From an uncultured Bacteroidales bacterium (GTDB taxonomy: Bacteria > Bacteroidota > Bacteroidia > Bacteroidales > UBA932): 25,303 nucleotides of DNA. The translations under genes were made by a program, and so were the position numbers. Of this stretch, positions 8,769-16,598 are shown in pieces; within the stretch, counting starts at the first letter, position 1; the number at the start of each line of letters is the position of its first letter. The stretch spans positions 1 to 25,303 of the forward strand of contig CALCEJ010000012.1 of assembly GCA_937900465.1 (NCBI GenBank), read 5' to 3'. Below the pieces are notes generated by a model. It worked only from the letters and a program-made list of their open reading frames with translations, had not been told where the DNA came from and searched no databases.

Positions 8769-10472
8769 TTAATTGTTCCATCCGGGGTTCTGCTCAAGCA
8801 GTCTGTTCTTGTCTATCTCGCCCTGGGGGATAGGGAACAGATAGGATTTTTCAGGGTCGAATACGCGGTTCTGGAAAACGGGATAGGAGATGTTTCCTTC
8901 CGCATCTACGTGGACCTTATGGACCTTGCCCACATCTACGTACTCGGCGATTTTCCAGCGTCTTACGTCCCAGAAGCGGTGATTCTCGAAGCAGAGTTCG
9001 ATTTTGCGCTCGTGGCGGATTTTCTCTCTCATACCGTTTTTGTCCAAGCCTTCGGGAAGCTCTTTTACGTTCGCGCGGCGACGTATCGTATTGACAAGTT
9101 CATAAACTCTCGGGGTAGCGCCCTCCACTTCGTTCAACGCCTCCGCATAGTTCAGATAGAGCTCGGCGGTACGCATTATGGCAAAGCGGCGATAGGTTTC
9201 ACCGGCATCGGTATAGAGATTATGGTTGAGCTCGACATACTTCTTGTTGAAGTAGTTCGTCCTTGTGACAGGACCGTAATTGAGATTGTCTTTTCCGTTT
9301 TCGGAGATATCGATCGGCCTGCCCTGAAGCATCATTCCGTTGGTGAGGATTACGCAGTAGAAGCGCTCTTCGCGGCCATCCCAAGGATGAAGCGGATCGT
9401 AATCAGTAGCGAGCGGATTGACAATCTGCTGGTTGTCATCCGTATAGCCAAGGACGGGGATTTCTCCGGAGCCCTCCATTTCGAAACTGTCGACGAATTC
9501 CTGCAAGGGGCCGTCCACGTTGAATGCGCCATAGCCCAGCGGAAGAGCGTACACGTCCCACCAGTGGCATTCCATATGCTCCGAGTTCTTGACCCAGATA
9601 ACCTCAGTTTCCGATACGGATGTAACTTTGTTGAAAAGGTCAGCGTATTTGAGCGAAAGGACGTGGCCGTTCTCCAGTGCCATATTATATGCCGTACGGC
9701 AATAGTCAACGGCTTCTTCCCATCTTTCCATATCGTTGTCCGGATTCCAGTAAGGGCTTGCCCAATAGAGTTTTACCTGTGATTCGACAATAGTCGCTAC
9801 AAGGGATGTGAATCGTCCGAAATCGCCGTCCTTATGCTTGACAGGAAGATGTTTCTTGGCCTCCTCCATATCCGAAAGGACTTGATTGAGAGTCTCTTCG
9901 GCGGTAGCCCTCTTGATTCCGCTGGTGGAAGCGATATCGCCGGGGTCGAGGACCTTGTTGATAATAGGGATACCTCCCCACTGCTTGAACAGGAGCCAGT
10001 AGTAATAACCGCGGAGACCATAGGCCTCTCCCAGCATCCTCTCGCGCCGGTTAGAAGGCGCACCGTTGGATATTTCCTCCGGGATGAGATCATAGTTCTC
10101 GATGAACTTGTTACAGCGGCGGATGCACCCGTAGTAGTCGCTCCAGTTCCGCTCCATAGGCATACGGTTGGGGCTCCAGCTTCCGATATTGATGTCGAAG
10201 GGGCAGGCCTGGTAGTCGTAACCCTGCTGGAAACCGCCTTCGTCAGTTGCATCTCCCAGTTTATAGCGGCCGGAAAGATCCTCGGTCGGATATTGATAAT
10301 CCGGGAGGAAAATGTATGCATTGTTGAGATATTTCTCCGCCGTCTCTATGTTTGAGAAAAGTTCTTCCTTGGTAAGGTTGTCACCAGGCGCTCTTTCAAG
10401 GAAGTCGTTGCAGGAGGAGAAAAGCAAAGATATGATTGCCGCCACAGCGGTCAGGGTATAGATTCTTTTCAT
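8769..10472 (-). CDS. susD: SusD/RagB-family glycan-binding lipoprotein, module 1
   Basis: 567-residue outer-membrane lipoprotein that forms the lid of the SusC transporter and binds glycan. The lipobox is LFSSC (Cys21), followed by NDFLERAPGDNLTKEELF, a standard SusD opening. Further marks are the helical TPR-like region starting at SNIETAEKYLNNAY, the GLRGYYYWLLFKQWGG segment, and the C-terminal signature RHERKIELCFENHRFWDVRRW with the closing YLFPIPQGEIDKN. I prefer the start at 10472 because a GAGGAAG stretch precedes it; an in-frame ATG at 10484 would add four residues. The gene follows susC by 14 bp with this start, or 2 bp with the other. Confidence 0.95.
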   Translation of the reverse strand: MKRIYTLTAVAAIISLLFSSCNDFLERAPGDNLTKEELFSNIETAEKYLNNAYIFLPDYQYPTEDLSGRYKLGDATDEGGFQQGYDYQACPFDINIGSWSPNRMPMERNWSDYYGCIRRCNKFIENYDLIPEEISNGAPSNRRERMLGEAYGLRGYYYWLLFKQWGGIPIINKVLDPGDIASTSGIKRATAEETLNQVLSDMEEAKKHLPVKHKDGDFGRFTSLVATIVESQVKLYWASPYWNPDNDMERWEEAVDYCRTAYNMALENGHVLSLKYADLFNKVTSVSETEVIWVKNSEHMECHWWDVYALPLGYGAFNVDGPLQEFVDSFEMEGSGEIPVLGYTDDNQQIVNPLATDYDPLHPWDGREERFYCVILTNGMMLQGRPIDISENGKDNLNYGPVTRTNYFNKKYVELNHNLYTDAGETYRRFAIMRTAELYLNYAEALNEVEGATPRVYELVNTIRRRANVKELPEGLDKNGMREKIRHERKIELCFENHRFWDVRRWKIAEYVDVGKVHKVHVDAEGNISYPVFQNRVFDPEKSYLFPIPQGEIDKNRLLEQNPGWNN

Positions 10473-10486
10473 AGTCTTCCTCATTT

Positions 10487-13400
10487 TTACAGGTCAATAC
10501 GTATTCCGCCGTTGATAACTCTTTGCAGAGGATAAGGCAGAGTTCCGGTGCCGGCGGCCTCGGGGTCGCGGTCTTTCAGCCACATAGTGTCCCATATCGC
10601 GACATTCTGGGCGTTGAGGTAGATTCTGAGCCCGTCTATCCTGGCTTTTCTCAGCCACTTTGAAGGAACGTTGTAACCAAGCTCCACGTTACGGAGTTTC
10701 AGATAGTCCGTCTTCATAAGGTTGAAGTCATTGAGCATATTGTTGTTGGAAGAGTTATGGGCAACCGGCAAGATGGCTTCCTTGTTGGTTTCTGTCCAGC
10801 GCTTAAGGTTGATGATGCTGGATTCGTAAACCCACAGGCGGGCCGTGCTTCCAAGCGCACCGCTCAGCATCATCGAAAAGTCGAAATTCTTCCAGTTGAA
10901 TCCGAGCGAAAGACCTCCGGTAAATACCGGCACGGAGTAGCATTTGATGGGGATACGGTCGTTAGAATCGATGGTCCCGTCTTTATTGGTATCCTGATAC
11001 TTTATATCGCCGGGGATAAGTTCCGTCCCGAGGTTTTGGGTAGGACTGTTGTCGATATCCTCCTGATCCTGGAACAGGCCGATGGCGTGATAACCAAGGC
11101 TATATCCGATCTCGTATCCGCGAAGATCCTGATAATCGAACTTCGGAACCGGCTGGTCGTTTTCGAGGACCTTGTTCCTTGCATAAGTTCCCTGAAGGTT
11201 TGCAAATGCGGAGAAATCCCTGCTGAAAGCCTTGTTGAAGCGGATTTCAAACTCAAATCCGTGATTGAAAACCTTTCCGGAATTTCGGGGAGCGATAGTC
11301 TCGATACCCACATAAAGGGGAACGCTTGCGGCTTCTGTGAGAATATTGGTTCGCAACTCGCGGAAATAGTCCACGGTAAGGTTGAGCAGATTGCCCTTGA
11401 ATAGCGACAGGTCGAAACCGACATTGGCCTTATGGGCCACCTCCCAAGTCACATACTCATTGCCCACGCGGGTTTCGTTGTATCCTCCGGCGGAGTTCGT
11501 TCCGCTGCTGGACAGACCGAAATAATACCCGCTGGAATACATATAGCCCATTCCGCCGCCGGGTCCATACTCGGAGATATAGAGGAATCGGGAGCCACCA
11601 ATCTGGTCATTGCCAACCGTTCCGTAAGAACCGCGGAGTTTGAGGATTTTTACGGCAGAGGGCATATTGAGCCAAGGCTCGTCACTTATCACCCAACCTG
11701 CAGAGAAGGAGGGGAAAAGCCCATAACGCCGTCCGGGAGGGAAGTTTTCGGATCCGTTGTATCCAAGGTTGAACTCTCCGAAATAGCGCTTCGCATAGTT
11801 ATATGTCGCCCTGGCGCTGAGGCCCTGATAGGCGTACATATATTCTGAACTCTGGAGATTTTTCAGGGTACGGTTCCCAAGGAGCTGGGCGTTTACCTGA
11901 TGGGCCCCGAAATCCCTGTCATAATTGAGCCGGATGTCATAGTATGAGTATCTTTCCACATATGTTCCGGTACTTGCAGAGAGACGGCCTTCAGTAGTGT
12001 AGTCCTCATAGACAGGCTCTCCGTCCTCATCCAATCCGCGGTACCACTTCTGTTCGAAGTCTTGGGACCAGTAGCGGTTCAGGTTCGCAGTATTCTCGAA
12101 ACTGAAAAAGCCCTGCACAGTAAGGCCCTTTGTGATGAAGTCGAGGTTGTATTTTGCCGAAACGGTTCCATACAGGACATTGGATCCGTTGTTGTAATAT
12201 CCGCTATTGGTCAGAACACCGTAGGGGTTACCCGGACGGGAGGGGTTCACAAGACCGGAACCTGCCGCAATCGAACCGTCCGGATTGAATACTGCCTGAG
12301 AAGCGGGAAGCCTGTTTGTAATCTGGCCGAATATATAGGAAAAACTCTGGCTGGGACCGACCCTTGTTTCCAGCCTTGCGGCGAGATCGATCCTGATGTT
12401 CAGCCTCTTGGTAGCCTGGACATCGAGGTTTGAACGGAAGTTCACCCGGTCATACTTTGCCTTGACCCCATAGTTTTCTTCAAACACGTCCTCGTGGTTG
12501 AGGAGCGTCCCCTGGCGGACATAGCTGCCGGAGATGAAGTAGTTTACCTTGAATTTTTTACCCGTCGAGCCGGAGATGTTGACATTGTATTGCTGCTGCC
12601 AAGAATGCTTTTTCAGCACTACATCGAACCAGTTCGTGGAAGGATAGAGATAGGGATCGGAACCGGTCCTGAGGGCCTCGATGACTTCGTCGCTGTAGGT
12701 CAGGGGCTGTCCGTTGTTATAATCCAGAGCCCTGTTGTAGAGAGCCTGATCATAGGACGACATAATAACAGGAAGCCTGATTGGCTGCTGGAGCGCCTGC
12801 TGGATGTTGACGGATATTCGGGGCTGCTCTTCTCCGGAGCCTCGCCTTGTGGTCACGACAACGACTCCGTTCGCTCCCTGGATACCGTAGAGCGAAGATG
12901 ATGCAGCATCCTTAAGGATGGTTATGGATTCGACCTCGTTAGGGTCTATCATATCCAAGTCGGACTTGTTTCGCGGGAGACCGTCTATAACGACAAGAGG
13001 CGTGCTGGTGCCGTAAGTTCCCAGTCCCCGGATATAAAGAGTAGCCGCATCAGCGCCGGGCTCGCCAGAGTACTGCACCGTCATAAGGCCGGGGAGCTTT
13101 CCTGCAAGAGCATTTGATATATTTGCCACCGGGCTCTGGACCAGTTCCCTTGTCTGAATGGTTGAAATTGCACCAGTGATGGACCTTTTGGTCTGTCGGT
13201 TATTCATACCCACGACTACGACCTCGTCAAGTTCGTTGTCGTCGTCTTGAAGAACGATACTGACGGTCTGGCTGCCCGGGGATACTTCGAAAGTCTGGTC
13301 CTTGTATCCAATCGAGGAGACGGACACTGTCGAATAATCTCCGCTGAAGGAAAGGGAAAAGTTGCCCTCAAGGTCTGTAATCGAGGAAATCTGCGTTCCT

Positions 13401-13810
13401 CGAATCCAGACGGCGACTCCGACCAAAGGCTCTCCGTCCTTGTCCTTCACAACACCCTTGATTTCTGTTTTCTTGTTGTGGGGCTTTGCCTGCTGGGCCG
13501 GTTTGGTACCGGCTTTTTTCGTCACGGCAACGACCTTTCCCTTCATCTCATAGGAATAAGGAGCCTTGATGACGGTTGAAAGTACGGTGGTAAGTGGCGT
13601 TTCCTTGAACGTCGCCGTAACCGTCGGGGCACTTTCAAGGTCGCTGGCGTTGAACAGGAAAGAATAACCTGTCTGCCGGTCCAGTTCCTTGAGCACATTC
13701 TCCAGCGATTCGTTCTTGAACGTCTTCGTGACGGTTTGTGCTCCGAGGGTACAGCACAACACCGAGAGGACGAACACGGAAACGATTCGCCTGATCTTAG
13801 TTTTAGTCAT
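10487..13810 (-). CDS. susC: SusC/RagA-family TonB-dependent transporter with STN domain, module 1
   Basis: 1107-residue outer-membrane importer. In order: signal peptide (1-24), STN signalling domain (about 25-99), carboxypeptidase-regulatory-like domain (about 117-195, IKGVVKDKDGEPLVGVAVW), DEVVVVGMNN, plug (about 205-325, with NALAGKLPG, YIRGLGTYG and VVVTTRRGSG), and a 22-strand-type barrel to the C-terminal LRIDL. A DTNKDGTIDSNDR loop common in SusC proteins is present near residue 970. The STN domain marks it as a transducer that signals to FecR, whose gene ends 21 bp upstream. It is similar to the module 2 SusC, but the STN and regulatory-like domains differ far more than the plug and barrel. 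Confidence 0.97.
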   Translation of the reverse strand: MTKTKIRRIVSVFVLSVLCCTLGAQTVTKTFKNESLENVLKELDRQTGYSFLFNASDLESAPTVTATFKETPLTTVLSTVIKAPYSYEMKGKVVAVTKKAGTKPAQQAKPHNKKTEIKGVVKDKDGEPLVGVAVWIRGTQISSITDLEGNFSLSFSGDYSTVSVSSIGYKDQTFEVSPGSQTVSIVLQDDDNELDEVVVVGMNNRQTKRSITGAISTIQTRELVQSPVANISNALAGKLPGLMTVQYSGEPGADAATLYIRGLGTYGTSTPLVVIDGLPRNKSDLDMIDPNEVESITILKDAASSSLYGIQGANGVVVVTTRRGSGEEQPRISVNIQQALQQPIRLPVIMSSYDQALYNRALDYNNGQPLTYSDEVIEALRTGSDPYLYPSTNWFDVVLKKHSWQQQYNVNISGSTGKKFKVNYFISGSYVRQGTLLNHEDVFEENYGVKAKYDRVNFRSNLDVQATKRLNIRIDLAARLETRVGPSQSFSYIFGQITNRLPASQAVFNPDGSIAAGSGLVNPSRPGNPYGVLTNSGYYNNGSNVLYGTVSAKYNLDFITKGLTVQGFFSFENTANLNRYWSQDFEQKWYRGLDEDGEPVYEDYTTEGRLSASTGTYVERYSYYDIRLNYDRDFGAHQVNAQLLGNRTLKNLQSSEYMYAYQGLSARATYNYAKRYFGEFNLGYNGSENFPPGRRYGLFPSFSAGWVISDEPWLNMPSAVKILKLRGSYGTVGNDQIGGSRFLYISEYGPGGGMGYMYSSGYYFGLSSSGTNSAGGYNETRVGNEYVTWEVAHKANVGFDLSLFKGNLLNLTVDYFRELRTNILTEAASVPLYVGIETIAPRNSGKVFNHGFEFEIRFNKAFSRDFSAFANLQGTYARNKVLENDQPVPKFDYQDLRGYEIGYSLGYHAIGLFQDQEDIDNSPTQNLGTELIPGDIKYQDTNKDGTIDSNDRIPIKCYSVPVFTGGLSLGFNWKNFDFSMMLSGALGSTARLWVYESSIINLKRWTETNKEAILPVAHNSSNNNMLNDFNLMKTDYLKLRNVELGYNVPSKWLRKARIDGLRIYLNAQNVAIWDTMWLKDRDPEAAGTGTLPYPLQRVINGGIRIDL

Positions 13811-13831
13811 ACGCGAACAGTTTATTTATTG

Positions 13832-14800
13832 TCATAATTCCTCAACCTCAAAACTTCCGTCCGGGAGCCTGTCCCATTTCACAGGAAGAATCAATGTGAG
13901 CCCGTCAAGAATATTCGGGAGAGATTCCTCAAGATTCAGGATTACGCCAAACGGGCTTACCTCGCGTCCGGAAGGAAAGTAGCTGATTTTTACCCCATAA
14001 ATGGAGGAGAGCCGCTTTAGGAGGCGGTCAAGCGTTATTTTCGAATAATCCAGCTTGTTGTCCATCCAGCTGATGTCCTTCGCCACCTCGCCCTTGATCT
14101 TCTCAATTTCGTCGCTTCCGGTATTGAGGATTAGAATATCCCCCGGGACCATATCAACCTTGGCCCCGGTGGTGACAAATTCCACGCTTCCTTCCAGCAG
14201 GGCGACTTCGCAGATGTTCTCATTTCCATAGGAGGAAACATTGAACTTGGTCCCGAGAACATTGACGGTCCCCGTTCCAAAATCCACGACAAATTTTCTC
14301 CCCTTACTCTTTTTTACATCAAAAAAAGCTTCTCCTTCAAGGCGGACGATTCTGTCTCCGGCAAGGAAATCCTTGTTATAGGAAATACGGGATGCGGCAT
14401 TGAGCCACACCAGAGTACTGTCCGGAAGGATAACCTTTGTTTTCTCGCGGAAGCCGGTTTCGACAATGCAGAGTATTTCCTCCTTGGCCATAGTGTCTAC
14501 CCTGCGAGGGATAAGCAGGAAAGCCCCGGCGATGAGTGCGACGGTTGCCGCACAGGCGCTCGTCCAGCGGAGAATCTGTTTCGCCTTTATACTATGGATT
14601 TCTTTCTTGATTTCCGCAAAGGACTTCAGTTGGGAAAGTGAAGGAACATTGGAGGAGGCCCATTCCTTTTCCCATTTTTCCATTTGGGACGAAGCATCGG
14701 GGCCAGCGTCCAGAAATTCCTCCAGACGCTTTGCCGTTTCCGAGTCAGTCTTCCCGGAAAAGAAATCGAAACAGATTTTCTTGATTGAGTCAGTGTCCAT
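13832..14800 (-). CDS. fecR: FecR-family anti-sigma factor, module 1
   Basis: 322-residue inner-membrane regulator. The cytoplasmic N-terminal part (1-78) begins MDTDSIKKICFDFFSGK and should hold the ECF sigma factor. One membrane segment (about 79-97, rich in Ala, Val, Ile and Leu) is followed by a periplasmic FecR domain (about 110-225) with LPDSTLVWLNAAS, LEGEAFFDV and LGTKFNV. The C-terminal DUF4974-type domain (about 248-318) contains LDYSKITLDRLLKRLSSIYG. The start at 14800 is chosen because it aligns with the module 2 homologue; the longer frame to 14920 would add 40 residues of non-matching sequence overlapping the sigma gene. It receives the signal from the STN domain of the SusC encoded next. 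Confidence 0.92.
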   Translation of the reverse strand: MDTDSIKKICFDFFSGKTDSETAKRLEEFLDAGPDASSQMEKWEKEWASSNVPSLSQLKSFAEIKKEIHSIKAKQILRWTSACAATVALIAGAFLLIPRRVDTMAKEEILCIVETGFREKTKVILPDSTLVWLNAASRISYNKDFLAGDRIVRLEGEAFFDVKKSKGRKFVVDFGTGTVNVLGTKFNVSSYGNENICEVALLEGSVEFVTTGAKVDMVPGDILILNTGSDEIEKIKGEVAKDISWMDNKLDYSKITLDRLLKRLSSIYGVKISYFPSGREVSPFGVILNLEESLPNILDGLTLILPVKWDRLPDGSFEVEEL

Positions 14801-14885
14801 TTTAATGTGGTGTCTGAATATATGACGGATGAGGGCCCTCTTCCCCCACCCCTGAAAATTAATTTTTTCTTCCCCAAGGGAAATT
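14801..14885 (-). promoter_or_regulatory. Gap between sigma and fecR, module 1, with two palindromes
   Basis: This 85-bp gap is the widest inside module 1. It contains the palindromes GAGGGCCCTC (14831-14840) and AAAATTAATTTT (14855-14866) and a C-rich run (14841-14852). I see no clear promoter consensus. It may simply be an untranslated leader, or it may contain a promoter for fecR. It lacks the dyad found at the equivalent place in module 2. Confidence 0.25.
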
Positions 14886-15422
14886 TCAATCTTTACCGTG
14901 GAAAAGTTTCCGGAAGGCACGGAGCGCCCTTGAGATGTTTTTTTCTACAGCCTTTTCCGAGATGCCGAGCCTCAGGGCGATCTCGCTGTTTTTCAGCCCC
15001 TCGTTGCGGCTCATCTGAAATACCTCCCGGCATCGTGGCGGCAAAGATTCCGTCACGGAGAGTATTTGACTGGAGAGCTCTTCTGTCAGCAGCTTGACGT
15101 CTGTACCTTCTTTTCCCCCCTCGAAAACACGCATATACAAGCGTTCCTCCTGCTCTGTAATGTCCACATCCGGAACAGTCAACGATCTTTTAAATGCAAG
15201 ATGTCTCAGGCAGTCAATACAGCGGTTCCTGACCATCGTAAAAAGAATCGACGGCCAGGAGTCTGCACTTTTCCCCTGATAGCGCACCCACAGGCGGACA
15301 AAGACATCTTGCACCAGGTCCTTTGCCAAATGCCCGTCGCGAAGGAGCTTTCGGGCATAGGCCTCAAGACGCGGTCCACACTGGTAGTACAGAGATTCAA
15401 AGGTACTCTTGTCGAGTATCAT
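14886..15422 (-). CDS. ECF sigma factor (RpoE-like), module 1
   Basis: 178-residue extracytoplasmic-function sigma factor. Region 2 (about 8-75) has the LAKDLVQDVFVRLW core and the promoter-melting segment ILFTMVRNRCIDCLRH. Region 4 (about 122-172) has the LPPRCREVFQM helix and a helix-turn-helix, NSEIALRLGISEKAVEKNIS. It is probably held by the FecR encoded immediately downstream and directs transcription of the susC operon of module 1. The start codon lies only 18 bp after the stop of the last module 2 gene. This leaves no obvious room for a terminator and little for a promoter, so it may be read through from module 2. Confidence 0.95.
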   Translation of the reverse strand: MILDKSTFESLYYQCGPRLEAYARKLLRDGHLAKDLVQDVFVRLWVRYQGKSADSWPSILFTMVRNRCIDCLRHLAFKRSLTVPDVDITEQEERLYMRVFEGGKEGTDVKLLTEELSSQILSVTESLPPRCREVFQMSRNEGLKNSEIALRLGISEKAVEKNISRALRAFRKLFHGKD

Positions 15423-15440
15423 CTACGAAGGTATACGCGA

Positions 15441-16598
15441 TTATTTCTTTTTGTAATTACTGAGGTAGTCCGCGTATTCTACCAGGAAGTCCGGGAAACC
15501 GAACTTCTCCACATATGCCGGCCCTACATAGGCAGTGTAGCAAGTCATATGGCGGATACCATAACCCGCGTATGTGTCGATGTCTTTTTTGAAGATGTCA
15601 AGGCTCCACGGTACGCGCTGGAGATTTGTCTTGTCCCATCCGCTCCACATCGAATCGTCCATCCAGTATTCAAGGACCTGGGCCGTTTCTGAAGGGAAGA
15701 CTTCAAGATTGTCGTGGAGGGCTCTGAGGTATTTGGCGTGTGTCATACCGTTAGCTCCGCTTGTCCACGTATCCACAAGAGGCGCTTTCCAACTTCTCCA
15801 GAAGGGGGCGAACTCAAGGAAGATATCCTCGTGGGGCGTGACACTCTTTGGCGCATCGGTAGTCCCGGCATAGCTCAAATGGGCCAGTTTTGCCTCCGGG
15901 TCAATCTCCTTCAGACCTTCGATTGTCGCATTTTCGAAAATAAGGGCCTGATCAGAAGCGCTCAATTGCCGGCAGTTGGGACAGTAACAGATGTCTCCGC
16001 CGTCGTCCATCCAGAAGTAGTACTTATGGTTCGTAGGCTTGTAACTCTCCCCAAGCTGCGCGGCCTTACCCTTAACGATTCTAAGGGCCTCTTCCGAGGA
16101 AGGGCATCCGTTGGCGTCATCGACTCGCACACCCTGGCTGTTCATACGGAAATACTCCGGATGGGTAGAGAAGAGACTGCGGGGAAGGAGGAAATACATC
16201 ATGTGTTCCTGGAATTCTATGGCAATTCCGGCCTCGTCACAGTCAGCCATAAAGTTTTTCCACGTCGAGGAACTCCTCGGGGCCCCGTAAATACTGAAGG
16301 AATTCAATCCGTGGTTCTTTGCGATGTCGATGTAATCCAGAGTTTCCGGATCCTGGACATCTTCCCAGCCGCAAATAACCCCTCTGGTAAGAAACCACTT
16401 GGTTTCTTCTCCGTTACCATTGTCGCCATCGTCGGGAGGCGTTGTGGAGGAGTCCCCGTTGCCATCGTCAGGTGTTTCCTCCCTTCCAAGTTTTTCCCAT
16501 CCCTCCAGAGCGGAATTCTTGTTCTCCTCCGTACACGAAGCCGCACCGACCGCAAGCGCCAATGTCAGGGAGATAAGAAAACACATTGTTTTTTTCAT
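15441..16598 (-). CDS. DUF4838-type lipoprotein, module 2, second copy
   Basis: 385-residue lipoprotein with lipobox Cys22 (GAASC). An Asp/Gly/Thr/Pro-rich linker (about 30-66) is followed by the DUF4838-like barrel. Visible marks are EH (131-132, preceded by Gln where the other copies have Glu), HPEYFRM (146-152), NGCPSS, CxCxxC (Cys204, Cys206, Cys209), FLEFAP followed by FWRSWKAPL, and LEYWMD (309-314). Its start overlaps the stop of the preceding gene by 4 bp (ATGA). Its N-terminal half matches the 5116-6246 gene, but the central region is closer to its neighbour at 16595-17644. The FWRSW loop replaces the IDR-x-H type loop of module 1, which may alter substrate choice. Function is unassigned. 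Confidence 0.78.
   Translation of the reverse strand: MKKTMCFLISLTLALAVGAASCTEENKNSALEGWEKLGREETPDDGNGDSSTTPPDDGDNGNGEETKWFLTRGVICGWEDVQDPETLDYIDIAKNHGLNSFSIYGAPRSSSTWKNFMADCDEAGIAIEFQEHMMYFLLPRSLFSTHPEYFRMNSQGVRVDDANGCPSSEEALRIVKGKAAQLGESYKPTNHKYYFWMDDGGDICYCPNCRQLSASDQALIFENATIEGLKEIDPEAKLAHLSYAGTTDAPKSVTPHEDIFLEFAPFWRSWKAPLVDTWTSGANGMTHAKYLRALHDNLEVFPSETAQVLEYWMDDSMWSGWDKTNLQRVPWSLDIFKKDIDTYAGYGIRHMTCYTAYVGPAYVEKFGFPDFLVEYADYLSNYKKK

Larger units (their letters stand above)
5116..15422 (-). repeat. Tandem PUL cassette, copy 1
   Basis: Seven genes in the order ECF sigma, fecR, susC, susD, binding lipoprotein, DUF4838 first copy and DUF4838 second copy. Each is homologous to the gene in the same position of the neighbouring cassette (15441-25303), with nearly equal lengths (for example 1107 and 1107, 470 and 469, 350 and 349 residues). 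Junction spacings are also similar, except that the two DUF4838 genes here are separated by 37 bp and in the other copy overlap by 4 bp. Confidence 0.85.

Noticed and set aside
8748..9782. 344-codon open frame on the plus strand
   Set aside because: It is antisense to susD of module 1. A similar frame exists antisense to the other susD (19145-20101), which shows that it mirrors SusD conservation rather than being a gene.
14801..14920. Longer fecR start at 14920
   Set aside because: The extra 40 residues overlap the sigma gene and have no match in the module 2 FecR, whose start aligns with 14800.
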